A model generated the notes under the pieces. That model was given only the letters and a program-made list of their open reading frames with translations. It did not search any database and was not told the origin of the DNA. Shown in pieces: positions 1 through 12,931 of a DNA stretch of 64,000 bases. The stretch's first letter is position 1; each line of letters begins with the position of its first letter. Origin of the DNA: Delphinapterus leucas. Taxonomy: Eukaryota; Chordata; Mammalia; Artiodactyla; Monodontidae. The translations under genes were made by a program, and so were the position numbers. The stretch lies in the NCBI RefSeq assembly GCF_002288925.2, contig NW_022098031.1, forward strand, positions 12,986,484 through 13,050,483, given 5' to 3'.

Positions 1-1427
1 GGGATTAAAAATAAGTTCATGGCTTCCCTGGTGGCGCAGTGGTTGAGAGTCCGCCTGCCGATGCAGGGGATGTGGGTTCGTGCCCCGGTCCGGGAAGATC
101 CCACATGCCGCGGAGCGGCTGGGCCCGTGAGCCGTGGCCGTTGAGCCTGCGCGTCCGGAGCCTGTGCTCCGCAACGGGAGAGGCTGCAACAGTGAGAGGC
201 TCGCGTACCAAAAAAAAAAAAAAAAAAAGTTCAAGCCACTTTAAACCAAAGAAAGAATATGTATAGCAAAATTCCAGGTATTTATTTATCTATCTACCCA
301 GTTAGAACATATATTTAAGCACCTACAGTGCTGAGCTGGCTGAGAGCTGAGTGGAAGAGGGAGGTTCCACTAGGTGGAACCTAGTGGTTGGTTCCACCGA
401 CCGCTGAGACTTTCACTGTCCATCTCTGTCCCAGGCCCCATGAGGGCACACAAATTTTACACTGATTCCACGGGCAGTTGATGAACTGCCACACGGCGAC
501 AGGAGCAGATGCCTACGGGTTGTGTCCCCTCCACCCTACCCCCACCACTCCCCCAGGACAAAACAAAATCTAGAGTCTTTTTATATGAAATTCACTTCAC
601 CAGAAAAACAAAGTAAGCAATCAGTTCCTCTTCGGTTCAACTTGAAGGCGCGCTTAAAGTTTTTCCCAAGATACTAGGTGATGGTTCACAAGAGGCAGAG
701 CCTTTTAAATTCAGTCTCCTCTGCTATTCAGCAAAGGTGTATTTACCTACTTTGAGACAGGTTCATGATGAAGGGCACACAGGAAAAATGCACAGCGGGG
801 TGCGGTGGGGGGGGTTTGCTACAGGGTATACTCTGTCTGAATCATCCTTTACGTCTGCTGAAGAAGAAAAAAGACGGAAGATGTTGCTTCTAATCTTCTC
901 ACGTGTCTCAAAAATGAACACTGGGATTGCCTCTCAGCTTGTCACAGGTGAGTACCTACAGCTAGGAGGCAGCGGGCTCAGTGGCATGGCAGGAGGCTGG
1001 AGACTCAAGGAGGAAGAATTTAAATTGCCCATCACTACTGTTATCTTGTGAGGAGTCCCTGTATAAGCCACTTAACCTTTCCTGAGACCTCAGTTTCTTT
1101 TTTTAAAAAAGTGAGATGAATACAGGTTCATTTCACAGTTTGCTGTGCGGTATAATTAATAAAATACACAAAACTGTCTATCCTACACTGTTCATTAATA
1201 ATTCCCAAAGATAATACAAACTCTCCGATTGGCAATATAAGTGCAGCCTTTAAAATTAGGTAGACATGTTTTCATTAAAAGGTAAGATTTTAAATACTTC
1301 AATGAGATTTCTTAACACGTTACACACACACCAGGGAAACTACAGACAGAAAATAGGGTGAGGTCCGACTCATCCATGATGATGAAAGGGGCCTTCAGCT
1401 GTGACCTACAGCGCTGGGATAATTTAC
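1..1427 (-). other. IRAK3 intron 8 (partial)
   Basis: Holds the SINE at 20-226. The rest (227-1427) is AT-rich non-coding DNA with no repeat or exon I recognise. A 104-codon plus-strand open frame at 737-1051 has no recognisable domain and includes a poly-G stretch; treated as chance. Confidence 0.8.
20..226 (+). mobile_element. CHR SINE, young short type
   Basis: Begins GGCTTCCCTGGTGGCGCAGTG (tRNA-Glu-like head) and continues through the B-box-like GTTCGTGCC part to CGTACCA and a long A-tail. Flanked by AAGTTCA at 13-19 and 227-233. Lies in an IRAK3 intron in the opposite orientation to the gene. Confidence 0.93.
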
Positions 1428-1546
1428 CTTGATATACTGCCACAGATGACGGAGCACGGTTCCGTGTTGTGCAAGTACTGAACGGCTTTGGTTGTTCCTA
1501 TTAATATACTGATTCGAATGTGCCAAGAGAGCGGGGCTGTGTCACC
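1428..1546 (-). CDS. IRAK3: IRAK3 exon 8: start of C-lobe with degenerate catalytic loop
   Basis: 119 bp, residues 267-305 plus two bases. It reads [17 protein letters not shown], then a KAVQYLHN helix, then CSVICGSIS. The last segment aligns with the HRDIKSAN catalytic loop of active IRAKs: Arg becomes Gly, the catalytic Asp becomes Ser (S303) and Lys becomes Ser. This is the family signature of the IRAK-M pseudokinase. The acceptor is TTTTCAG and the donor GTAAAT. The next exon is not found in positions 1-1427 and must lie further left. Confidence 0.96.
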
Positions 1547-4500
1547 CTGAAAAGACAACAGTAGTTGGTTTGGTTGTATTTTCTGAGTAAAAACCAATGA
1601 ACGCTAATGAGGAGGTGGCGAGAGGGGGTAAATGAACATTGTAGTTTACCGTAACTTATTTTTAATTCAAAATAGGTTTTCCTCTACTACCAACGCTGGT
1701 TCTAGGCCCCTTTATAGGCAATGGAAATACCCAATAATTTTAATGTTATTTTACTTGAAATATGGCTAATAAGATGTTGAAGAGTTCACTAAACAAGATT
1801 TTTAAATTATTGTGGCACAACAGACAACAGTGTGGGTAACTGAAAATAATCCGTTTTTATTCTCATCTTAATTGAAATTTAACCAATTTGGAATCAGTTT
1901 TTAAAACTTATCTTTCAGAAACGTCACAAAAGAGGAACCATGGCATTTATTCAACCTCGTTCCTTCTCTTTAAGGTGTCTATCACTTTTATGTCTATCCT
2001 TTGTACTGAATGGTACTTTGCGTAAAGTTATGCAAATAAAAATTATCTGAGTAATAAGGGTAGTTGATGTAAACTCATTTGAGACATGGTATCAATGAGG
2101 AGTAAGGACCCAGCAACTCTTCTGGCCACCATGTTGCACAACACACAATAGCTCAAGTATTTCAGCAGCTGCCTCAGGGCTTTAGAGGGTCAGAGTATCA
2201 GGCAGAGTAATAGATATAACTTACTACACACTGTAATCTGTCAAAAAGTGATCCATTTCTCATATACGGATAAACCAGGCAAAACTTCTCACTCTCTGTA
2301 AAATATGCAGCCAACTCCAATATGTTTGGATGTTGGAACCTTGAAACAAAAGATTTTTTAAATCCATCAAACTGTTTATTCAAATAGGAAATGAATAACA
2401 CTGTTTTGGGGATGGTAGGGTGGGTTGGGGAATAGGTATAAAGCAGAATATAAATTTGGCCAAGAGAGAAGGAATTTCAATGGACACATGATACAGATTT
2501 GCCTTCCAAATTGGTCTAAAGCGTTCTGACAGATATTAGCCAATATCCAAATATAAGACAGACATCTTAAGAAAGTAAAGAGCTCTTAAGATTTGGGGTT
2601 TGGGGAACTTTACAACAAATAGGAAACAATATTTGATATTAACTTATTTTTATCAACATGAAACCCAATATAACTTATTTATTAAAGATAATACAACTGA
2701 AATTATCCATTTCATTGCTTCAGGTATACATGTGTAACTAAAATCACCAAAATAGAAGAGTTCGGAAGACTGTTTTCATTCATCCATTTACTGAATGCTA
2801 CCATGTCAAGTGCTGTACTAGGCCCCAGTCCCACAGTTAAGAGACATCCAGTGCCTTCAGAAAGCTTGTATTGTTACCTGAAATCCATGTGACTAGTCAA
2901 GTTTGATGCTGAAAAACACATCACTGATTTTTAAATCCCAGAATTCTGTGTCAGTATCGTATATATTTTTCAGGTTCTTTTTTAAAAAAACTCTATTTCT
3001 TGAGGGCATGTGTCATCACTGTGAAAACCAATGGAACCCAGTAATAGCTATGAAATATAAAACATGTGAAATTCACCACACATACTGTGAGCTCAGCTCA
3101 ATTCAACAATTATTTATGGAACACCTCCTATGTCTTAGGCATGCCTGCTGATATTAAAATAAATAAAGCTATTTTTCCATAAATGGTGTTATATATAAAA
3201 CCCTATTATAGGGCTTCCCTGGTGGCGCAGTGGTTGAGAGTCCGCCTGCCGATGCAGGGGACACGGGTTCCTGCCCCGGTCCGGGAGGATCCCACATGCC
3301 GTGGAGCGGCTGGGCCCGTGAGCCATGGCCGCTGAGCCTGAGCGTCTGGAGCCTGTGCTCCGCAATGGGAGAGGCCACAGCAGTGAGAGGCCCACGTACC
3401 GCAAAAAAAAAAAAAAAAAAAATCCTATTACACATTTCTTCAGTAGCAAAACTTACCTATAAAACACACGTGTGTGTGTGCATGTGTGTCTGTGTGTGTG
3501 TGTATATATATATATACCTCCCTTCTGAGTCCCTCTATTCCTTCTTCCTCAAGAAAGGCAATATGTGTGTGTGCGTAAGTATACATACATAAACACATAA
3601 TACAATCCCTTAAGTAGTTCCCTTAATATTAAACAAAAAAAACTCATCCTCAGGTCTCAGCTTAGACGTTACTTTTTCCAAGACACCTACTCTGCCGCCC
3701 ACCCGCCTCCCCAAATTAGCATTTCCTCCTCCCTCAGTGCTCTGTACTTGCTTGTCTTATGATTTAACTTACTGAAATTGCCTGTTTGCCTGTGCACTTC
3801 TCCCCTAAACCCACTCCAGACAGTATGTTCTATGAGGAGAAGCCTGCCTCTGACCTATCTACTAGCAAATGTCTGAGAAGAGGGAGATTGAGTATGATTC
3901 AGGAAATAAACTGGATCTTGTTAAAAAAAAAAAAAGTATGCTCTGTCTCAGTTTCCTCATCTGCAAAATGGGGATAATAGCAGGACTCACCTCACAGGAT
4001 TGTTGTGAGGATTAAAGAATTAATACATGTGAATTACTTGGTATAGGGCCTAAAACTAAAGAAATATTAGCAATATAAATGATAATGATGGCACACCAGG
4101 AATATTCAACGTCATAGGGTTGTTAATTCTCTCTAAAGTAATACATAAATGCGTCAGCAGAATAAATCCAAATGGATCAGATATACAAATGTAAAAAATG
4201 AAAATATAAAAGTACTTGGAAAAAATGGCATAACTATTTTATAACCTCTCAGTGGGGAAGGCCTTTTAAACGATAATATAAAACCCAGAATCCATAAGAG
4301 AAAGTATAGATTAAATTCAACTACATGAAAACTGTTTTCACATGGCCAAAACTAGAATAAGCAAAGACAAATGAAAATGTGGTAAAAAATTATTTGTATC
4401 TTGTAACATAAAAATAGGGCTAATTCTCTCTAATATATAAAATGCTCTTACAAACCATTAAGAAAAAACCCAACAGCCTAATAAAAAAATGGGCAAAAAA

Positions 4501-7500
4501 CATTAACAGATATTTCATGGAAAAGGAAATACATCTCAATATATGAAAAGATTCATTCATCATAGAAAAAGAAATTTAAACTACACTGAGAAACCATTTC
4601 CACTTAGCACATTAGAAAAAACTAAAAGAATAAACGCTATGTTATCAAGAATATGGGGAACCAGGCACTCTAACATATGACTGGTATAAGTGTAAATTCA
4701 TATAGCTTCTACTGGAGGACAATGTGGTAACATGTAACACATACAACCATTTGACCCTATAATTTTATTTATGTGAAGCTTTCTTAGTTTTCTAAGTGAT
4801 ATTAAAACTTAGATAAGTTTTCCAACAGGTCTGAAATAACATATATAAAAGGTTTCTTGTTGTAGCATTTTTTTCTTAAGTAAAAGATTAGGAGAAATCT
4901 AAACATCCATCAGTAGGAAACCGGTTGATTACATTACAGCACGGCACACAGTGGAATACTAAAATGAGCAAAGTGAACAACGTATGCATGCTACCTCTTG
5001 TGTGAGAAGAGGAAAGTAAGAAAACAAAATACATATATGCTTGCACATAAAATATCTCTGAAAAGATATACAGGAAACTGATAATTCTGTTGCCTTTGGG
5101 AAAATCAGCTGGGTGGCTGGATGAGAATAGTGGAAGAAAATCTCTTGGCTTACCCTTTTGCCCTTTTGGAATTTTGAAGTGTCTGAACTTATTATTTATT
5201 CATAAGCAAAGAAATAAAGTTTAAATATAAAAACCTTATTAAAATTTTGGTTTTAGTTTTTTGTTGACTAAATGATATATTAAGTGTTTATACTTAGCCT
5301 CTAACATTTTGATTTCTGGTCCTGGGTATAAACGGAGAAGGATTTAGGATAATACCTCTCTCCCCCCAATTCATGTATTGGTTTAGAAAACATCTGAAAA
5401 GAACATTTTCTGTTTGTAAAGGGTGATGACTGAACTCTATAGGGTTAGGGGCCTTCAGTGAGACAGGTTGCACAGCTGCAGATATGAATATATATGAAAA
5501 TGAAGTCATTTTAGTTTGTCTCCAAGGACTTTCAAGTTCATGAATGAATTCCCAGAAAATAATGTGCACATCGAAAGCACTTGATTTCTTCACCTAAAAA
5601 CTCTCTTCCAGAAGAGGTTTATATTGATGAAACAGTTTCTTGACTGGAATGTCTCTAAGAAAGGGGGGAAATGGTAATATATATACAATTCTAAAGTTCT
5701 AAGAATTAGTTTACATTCAGTCATGTTAGTCACACATGATTTAACCCATTTCCTTGTGACAGTTTCTTGTTAAAATATGTTCAAGTGAATTATGTAAATG
5801 GTCTACTTTGAAATGTATTCCAAGGAATATACTAAAGCAGATGTCAAAATTTTACCCGATGTTCTAACATCCAACCCACATTTATTAAATGCCAACCATG
5901 CCAAGCTCTGTGCTGTAGAATCAAAGATGAACAGAGATGAAAACCAGGCACAAGTGGAGAAATCCAAAGCAATATACTCACAGCAGTAAAACTTCAAGCT
6001 CAGATAAAAAGCTCTTCCATTGTTTCTTACATTGCATTTTTTTCTCCTAAATATCATACAGAAACACAAGAAAACAAATAAGGAAAGGATCTCTCTATTT
6101 CTGGGATTCTTACCTAGGGTCTATAGTCTCCCTGAAATTAGATACTTTATGGCATAAATGCATATGAACATTTTTCTGGGGAGAGGATCCTTAGCTTGCA
6201 TCAGACTTTCAAAAATCCATTAACCCCAAAACAGATTTAGAACCACTGCTTTTGAATTAGAAGTTTTTCATGAAATGTATCATACTGCTCTATTTTATAT
6301 TCAAACCCTTTCACCATATTTTGTACACATTTACATGAATTCAAAAATATGTATTCAAAGAAAATCCCATGACAGAAACTCCCCACTTGATCTCAAAGAA
6401 TCCTGGTTGTGATAGTTGTATTCTGATTAGAATTGATTTCAATAATTTGGCATTTATGACTTGGGTCATTTGGCTGTTGGTTCAAGTTTACCTTCGTACT
6501 AATTTTGAGAAAATGGGCCCACTAGGAAAATGAAACATATAACTCCTTACTTCAAAGGAGATTCAGGAGCTAGCAGAGTGCCTGACATATGAATAAACTA
6601 ATGAATTCAATAATATTGTATGGAGCACCTCCACTGTTCTTGATGGCTTCATACACCTGACATCGTTGCACGTCTCTGAATCTCAAATTCCTAACTTCTA
6701 CCATGAAAGGGTTAAAGTAAGTGTGCTCCAGTTATCGTTTGCAAATTGCTAGACAGGGCAGGGTTCTTTTTTGTTTTTGTTTTCTTTTTAAATATTTATT
6801 TATTTATTTAATTTATTTTTTGGCTGCACTGGGTCTTCGTTGCTGTGCGCGGGCTTTCTCTAGTTGCTGCGAGCAGGGGCTACTCTCCGTTGTGGTGCGC
6901 GGGCTTCTCATTGCAGTGGCTTCTCTTGTTGCGGAGCACGGGGTCTAGAGCGCAGGCTCAGTAGTTGTAGTGCACGGGCTTAGTTGCTCCGCGGTGTGTG
7001 GGATCTTCCTGGACCAGCGGTCGAACCCGTGTCCCCTGCATTGGCAGGCGGATTCTTAACCACTGCGCCACCAGGGAAGTCCCATGGCAGAGTTTTTAGA
7101 GCTCTCTGTCCTCAGGAACAAAGGGAGAGAAATCCAACAGGAATCCTGGAAACTATTTTCCAAGTTAACCGAAGAAGTCAGAAACAATAAACTAGTCTAA
7201 CAAATCATTTGCAAGGACCACATTATGAGAATTTACATTTTAAAAAACCACTGCCCTGGGAGCGAGTGGACTGGGTGTCAGGCCCACCTCTAACACTCAT
7301 TATTTGTGACTTATTGTCACCAAACCTCCCTGGGATCCTCGTTTTCTTCATCTGAAAAACTGAAGGGGTTAGTTTTCGTGTTCATGCTACCCTAGCACTC
7401 TTGCTGCTCAGAGTGTGTTCTGTGCTCCTCTGGGAGCTGGTGGGAAATGCTGAGTCTCAGGTCCCTACCCAAATGTGCTGCATCAGAATCTGCACTGTTA

Positions 7501-10500
7501 AGATCCCCAGGTGAGCTGGATGCACTCATCTAACACACCTAAGTACAGTTCCCAGCCTCAGTCCCTCTAAGAAAGGTTACCGAAATGAAGGTCTCAATGT
7601 TACAAAACTACATTTCTAGTAAAAAATGTTCTGTGGCTAAGGCTTCATTAAATTATCTCATTTTTCCTGATGTGTATGTGTATGTGTGTGTAGGAGTTTG
7701 TACAATCTCTAGGTCTTGGGTAACTTTGTTACCTCCTGCCTTTTTACCAATACTGAATAGCAACTAAATTCATGAAAACAGCCTATGCGCTTCATTCAAT
7801 TCACCTAACAAACATTTATTGAGCAACTACTATAGGCCAGGCTCTGTAATACAGCATTGGGATACAAAGATAAATAAAAGCTCCTTAAAGAAAACCATCC
7901 AGTCCACTGGGAGAGGCAGATGAAGAAATCAATACTATGAGACAGTGGTATTTTCCTGCGACTGTACAGAGGAGGGTCACCAAAACCATCCTGGAGGGGT
8001 TGGAGGCAATCAAGGAAATGATCATTGTCTTCGGGACAGAAAGGGCAAAGACAGCCCATTCTGAAGCCAGACCCCTGGAAAGAACACTCCCAAGAGGGAG
8101 TGCGAGTTGGTGGCAGCTGCAGAGAGAAGAGGAAAGTAGACGCATGGAGTCTTTGGGGAGGTGGTCCTGGGGCTCAACCAGAAGAGAATGTACAAATGGG
8201 GCCAGGGACACACTGGCCCTAAGAAGCAGCCTTCAGTTAGGACACCTCTAGAGTAACCACATTCTTCCTGTTGAATGGTTATAACAATAGATTGTTTCAT
8301 TTCTTCATTAGACACTCATCTTCTCAGGAATCTTGAGATGTCTGTACAGAATTAGTGGGGCAGATGCAGTTTGAGGAAATGGACAAAGTGGGTTAATAAT
8401 TTTTTTAAAGAGGCCCTGTAATCTAAGCTGCAAAACTGGAACCACCTCAGATCCCTCCTTCTCCCCTATTTCCCCAGCCCTGTCTAACAGATCACCAGAT
8501 TTGCTCCATTTCACCTCATCTTTCAGACATAGTACCCTCCCTTGCCATCCCCACTGCCTCTGCCCTGGCTTAGAGTGGTTACCAACACTGGTCACACATC
8601 TGAACCACCTGGGGACGCCTACCACCACCACTACTCTGACCCAACCAGATGCTGCAGAGCTCAGTTTTTAAAACGCTTCCTGGGTGATTCTAATATTAAA
8701 CTGGAGAATACAGGTTTCAGCCCTATCCACTTCAGTTTACACATCTGAAATATCCCTCTGCCAGGTCTTTCTATCTCTAGTCTAATTCCTGCCGTCTTTC
8801 CTCCAGTGCCCCTGCCAACTTCCAGTCCATCATCTGACCGGTAATCAAAGTGATACTTCAAAACACAAATCTCGTCCTTTCACTCTCCTACTTAGAAACC
8901 ATCCATGGACTTCACCTATCTTTCCAGTATCATCTGATGCCACTACGTTCCCACCCTCTCACGCTAAACTCTACTCCACCAAACCAACTGGTCTTCGTGA
9001 GTAAGACACAGGCTTTCAGGCATGTGCCTCTAGGCCTGGGCACCTGCTATCTCTTCCATCTAGAAAGTACTTCCCTCGCTGTCTGGGAAATTCTCCTTAT
9101 CCTTCAAAATCCACTTGAAAGGTCACTGCCTTTCATCCACTTTTCCATTTGTTTACTGAGGAAATGTTTACTGCATGGTTACTCTGTGCCAGCCCCTCCT
9201 CTGCCTATCTTCTATGTGCTCCCATGACCTTTGGGGCAAATCTCTCCTAAAGTGCTTATCACACTGCAATTTAACCGTTTCTTTACCTGTTTTCCCCATA
9301 AGACTGGGAACTCTTGGAGAATGTAACTATGCTTTATTCATCTCCACCCAACACGCAGCCCGTAAAAGAAGTTTAGTAAATGTTTATTGGCTGTTGACCA
9401 ACAATGAAGAACAGCTCTTTGGGTATGCGTGTGCAGACCTATCTCCTCCTGACTCCTGCGTCGGAACCCCAATAGCCTTTCTGCTTCCCTGCCTGTACTC
9501 AGCTGTATTCTAACCTCCTGCTCCGATCATTGTCATGCTGCTCCTCTTTCCCCCTCTCCTGAACTGTGATTGAAGACGACGATTCATAAAGTAGCACCGA
9601 ATATCAGTCTGTGGCTTAGCCTGTGAAGCTGCCTGGAGAGGGCGCTGCCCATCCTAGAAAGCCAGGAAAACTGGAGCAGACCAGCACAATCCGACCATCT
9701 TAAGCAAAGTCCCAATGGTCCTAACAATGCTTTTCAGAAAAGTCTTTCTCAGGCCATACATCTGGGGAGGGGAAGGATTTAACTTCCACATTCCTGCAAG
9801 ACAGGCATTCATTTCTCAGTCACCAGAGGTCATATATCTTATTTCCATTTATGAAATTTTATTTTCAAGTATACCTCCTTTCAATGTTGATGAAAAATGA
9901 CACATTTTAATGTGAAATATGAGCCAGTAAATGGAATGGATATCCTGTGATAGTAATTCTTTCCATACCTGTTTAAATAATTTAATGGCATATGTTCGGT
10001 TTTGGATTTCCACTCTGTATACCTCAAAAATTTCCCCTTCTCCGATTAAAAAGTCTTTGTGGAAATTTCTGGTTCCTTCTATGACATTGTGAAAGCTGAT
10101 GGAGGATTTAAACAATATTCCTTAGGAAGGAAAGTAGGGAGAAGATAAGTTACTTTTTCTCTTTTTAAGAATCAACCATCATTATAAAGAACCAAGACTT
10201 CCCTACTAGAAACAAATCAGGGCCCAGTGAAAAGTCAACAGAGAAAGGCCCAGGAGCAAAAACTGAAGCCCACCATGTGCTCTCTGTACATTTACTTGGG
10301 CCTGGCTCCCACCATCCCACAGAGCCAATGGCTTTTTAGATATTCAAACAAAAGCACTGTGATTCTATCACCTTTCCAAAGAGATCAGCCAGACAACTTA
10401 GTTGGGGAAACTTTTCCAAGACTGTTTCCCTGTCATTAAATCAACAGATTGCTGTTGACCCACTATGAACCTAAAACCAGTAAAAAAAAAAAAAAATTAT

Positions 10501-12890
10501 AGAAGTGGAAATTTTGATATGACTAAATAATATTCTCTAAGCATGACTGGGAGAAATGTTTTTCATAAGCCAAATCCTCTAAATGGCTAACTAACTTGCT
10601 CAGAGATGCTTCAGCTTCAGCTTTTAAAAAAAATCATCTAAAGCAGAGATTGGGAGGAAACACTTCAAAGGTAATCAAATACAAATTCAAAGGGAAAAGC
10701 CTGGCTAAATGCTTCAGAGACCAATTTTGGCTATGTTTACACACTTAGACTGTTTGATTTAAACCTTTTTTGCCAAACATTAAAGGACCACAACCTTATC
10801 TAACTATTCTAATTCTCTTTTGAACCAAAGAAGCATCGGATCTAGTGGCAAAGATTAGGCTAGGCAGCCTTAAATAGCCACTAAAGTTTATCAGAATGAT
10901 TCCCAGATAGAAGTAAATTATTCTCCCTGCTGATAAAGTAGGAAAGTTGGTGTGGAAAATAACTGATTTTCATAGTGACCTTCAGCACTGCTCTACAATC
11001 ACCTCTAAAGATTTCTCTATAAGTGCTATGAAAATTTCTAAAACTGTATAAAACCCAACATAATTTTTAAATGTCTTCCTATGACACATAAAAATAGCAA
11101 ATGTCATGAAATTCTCCCGAGACCACAATTATGCTCTTTACTGGCCAATGAATTTTTAATATAACAATAATGTATCACCCATCAGAACTATGTGTCAGTC
11201 AAAATTGAGAATATTTTGATATCTATGAAAAATTTATCCTGAATCTGCATATTAATGAATAGTTATTATGTTTATTGGATCTTTCTAAATTTCACTTAAA
11301 AGAATTCATGAATTCACTTAAAGGAAAACATGATTTAAAGAAAAGTTGTTTTGTTTTTCTTACCTTTTTCATTATGTTCAGGAATAAGAACATTATCCAC
11401 TGTGACACTAGCTGTTTCCTAGGAGAAGAAATACATATTAAAGTATAATTCAATTTCATAAAGTCTAGAAAGAACAGAACCCCAACAGAAATCCAAAGCT
11501 TCCCCTGGGACTGTACAGTGCAACAGGGTGGAATCTAATTTAGAAGAAAGGTAGTAGAATGCAAAGTTATTCTATTTTATTCAATAGTATTCACTGCTAT
11601 ATATATTCCATACCAACGGTAAAAACTCAAGTATCAAAGTCATAGTTATAGTCAATTTTTTTTGTGTGTGTGTGTGTGGTACGCGGGCCTCTCTGTTGTG
11701 GCCTCTCCCGTTGCGGAGCACAGGCTCCGGACGCGCAGGCCCGGCAGCCATGGCTCACGGGCCCAGCCGCTCCGCGGCCTGTGGGATCCTCCGGGACCGG
11801 GGCACGAACCCTCATCCCCTGCATCGGCAGGCGGACTCCCAACCACCGCGCCATCAGGGAAGCCCTATAGTCAATTTTAAATGACTTCTATTGCTGTAAA
11901 AATGATCACCGCTAATTTGCTTTAATAAAAACTAACAGTAACATGCAAAACACTAGAACAGGAAAACTAAAAGCTGAGTTAAGACAAATGCGTAACTTAC
12001 AGTACTCTTAAAAGTTCTAAGACTCATCTCTGACAGATTACTGAGAGGACAAAGCTCTTAACTCTTCAAACATTTACAAATCTCCAATTTCCTGAATCCC
12101 CAAATAAATGAACAAGAATGAGAGCTCAAGCTCTCCAGAATTTAAAAAAGTACCTGCAAATACAGCATTTTTCTGCCTGATAACTTCATTCCTTACACTC
12201 AATTATATATGCAACAGGGTTCAAGGGTCATTCCCCATGCGCACACACTGTACCTTGGATAACATGATCGGAAATCCTTTTCCCTGATGACTCTGCTCTG
12301 AAGGATTCAAGGCTGCCCCTGAAAGAGAAATAAGGGACTATAGATACAAAAAATGTTATGTTCTTAACAAACTTTTTTTTCTTTTTTACACTGAAAATAA
12401 ATACCTTGCTAGTAAGGTTCATTTCTAAAGCTCAGTTTCATTCCCATTGAATGGTTTCAAATTTCCATATGTGAAAGAGCTTTCTAATGATCAAATATAC
12501 AAACATACCTTTGTTCACTTAAAACATGAGCACCTATCTTTTTTTCTTGTTTGTTCGTTTGTATTTTTGTTTTTTTAATTTTTGGCTGTGAGGCGCGGCA
12601 CGTGGGATCTTAGTTACCTGACCAGGGATCAAACCCGTGCCCTCTGCAGTGGAAGCTCGGAGTCTTAACCACTGGACCGCCAGGGAAGTCCATGAGCACC
12701 TATCTTAAATTATTGTTAGACATCATTAAAAATATTGAAGTATGAAGGAGAGAACTGACAGGAAAAAAGCAATGTTGTTATCAGTTTTTTGTACATGTAT
12801 TTAAAATTTTTACGATTATGGGATTATACCTCTCTCGGTTAGTTCACTTTTTATCCCATCTTGTGCCATAAGGTATTAGAGGGGTGAGTG

Positions 12891-12931
<41 letters not shown>

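Larger units (their letters stand above)
2340..5981 (-). other. IRAK3 intron 6
   Basis: Contains two short reversed L2 tails, a young SINE (3209-3422), a GT/TA microsatellite, an L2 piece, a MIR and an old L1 3' part (4100-5235). 2340-2770 and 5240-5850 show nothing recognisable. Confidence 0.8.
6047..9968 (-). other. IRAK3 intron 5
   Basis: Contains a long CHR SINE (6766-7085), a MIR, MER5A-like pieces and L2 remnants between 7240 and 9410. 6047-6765 and 9411-9968 show nothing recognisable. Confidence 0.8.
10121..12253 (-). other. IRAK3 introns 4 and 3 (around exon 4)
   Basis: 10121-11363 is AT-rich with one A-run near 10482 and no recognised repeat. 11419-12253 holds the young SINE at 11660-11865 and otherwise nothing recognised. 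Confidence 0.8.

Noticed and set aside
737..1051. 104-codon plus-strand open frame
   Set aside because: It lies inside an IRAK3 intron on the opposite strand, no domain or family is recognisable, and the composition is not distinctive.
6721..7190. Leucine/cysteine-rich open frames resembling membrane proteins
   Set aside because: Translation of T-rich tail and body of a reversed CHR SINE. The same artefact recurs at 45.5, 47.9 and 58.2 kb.
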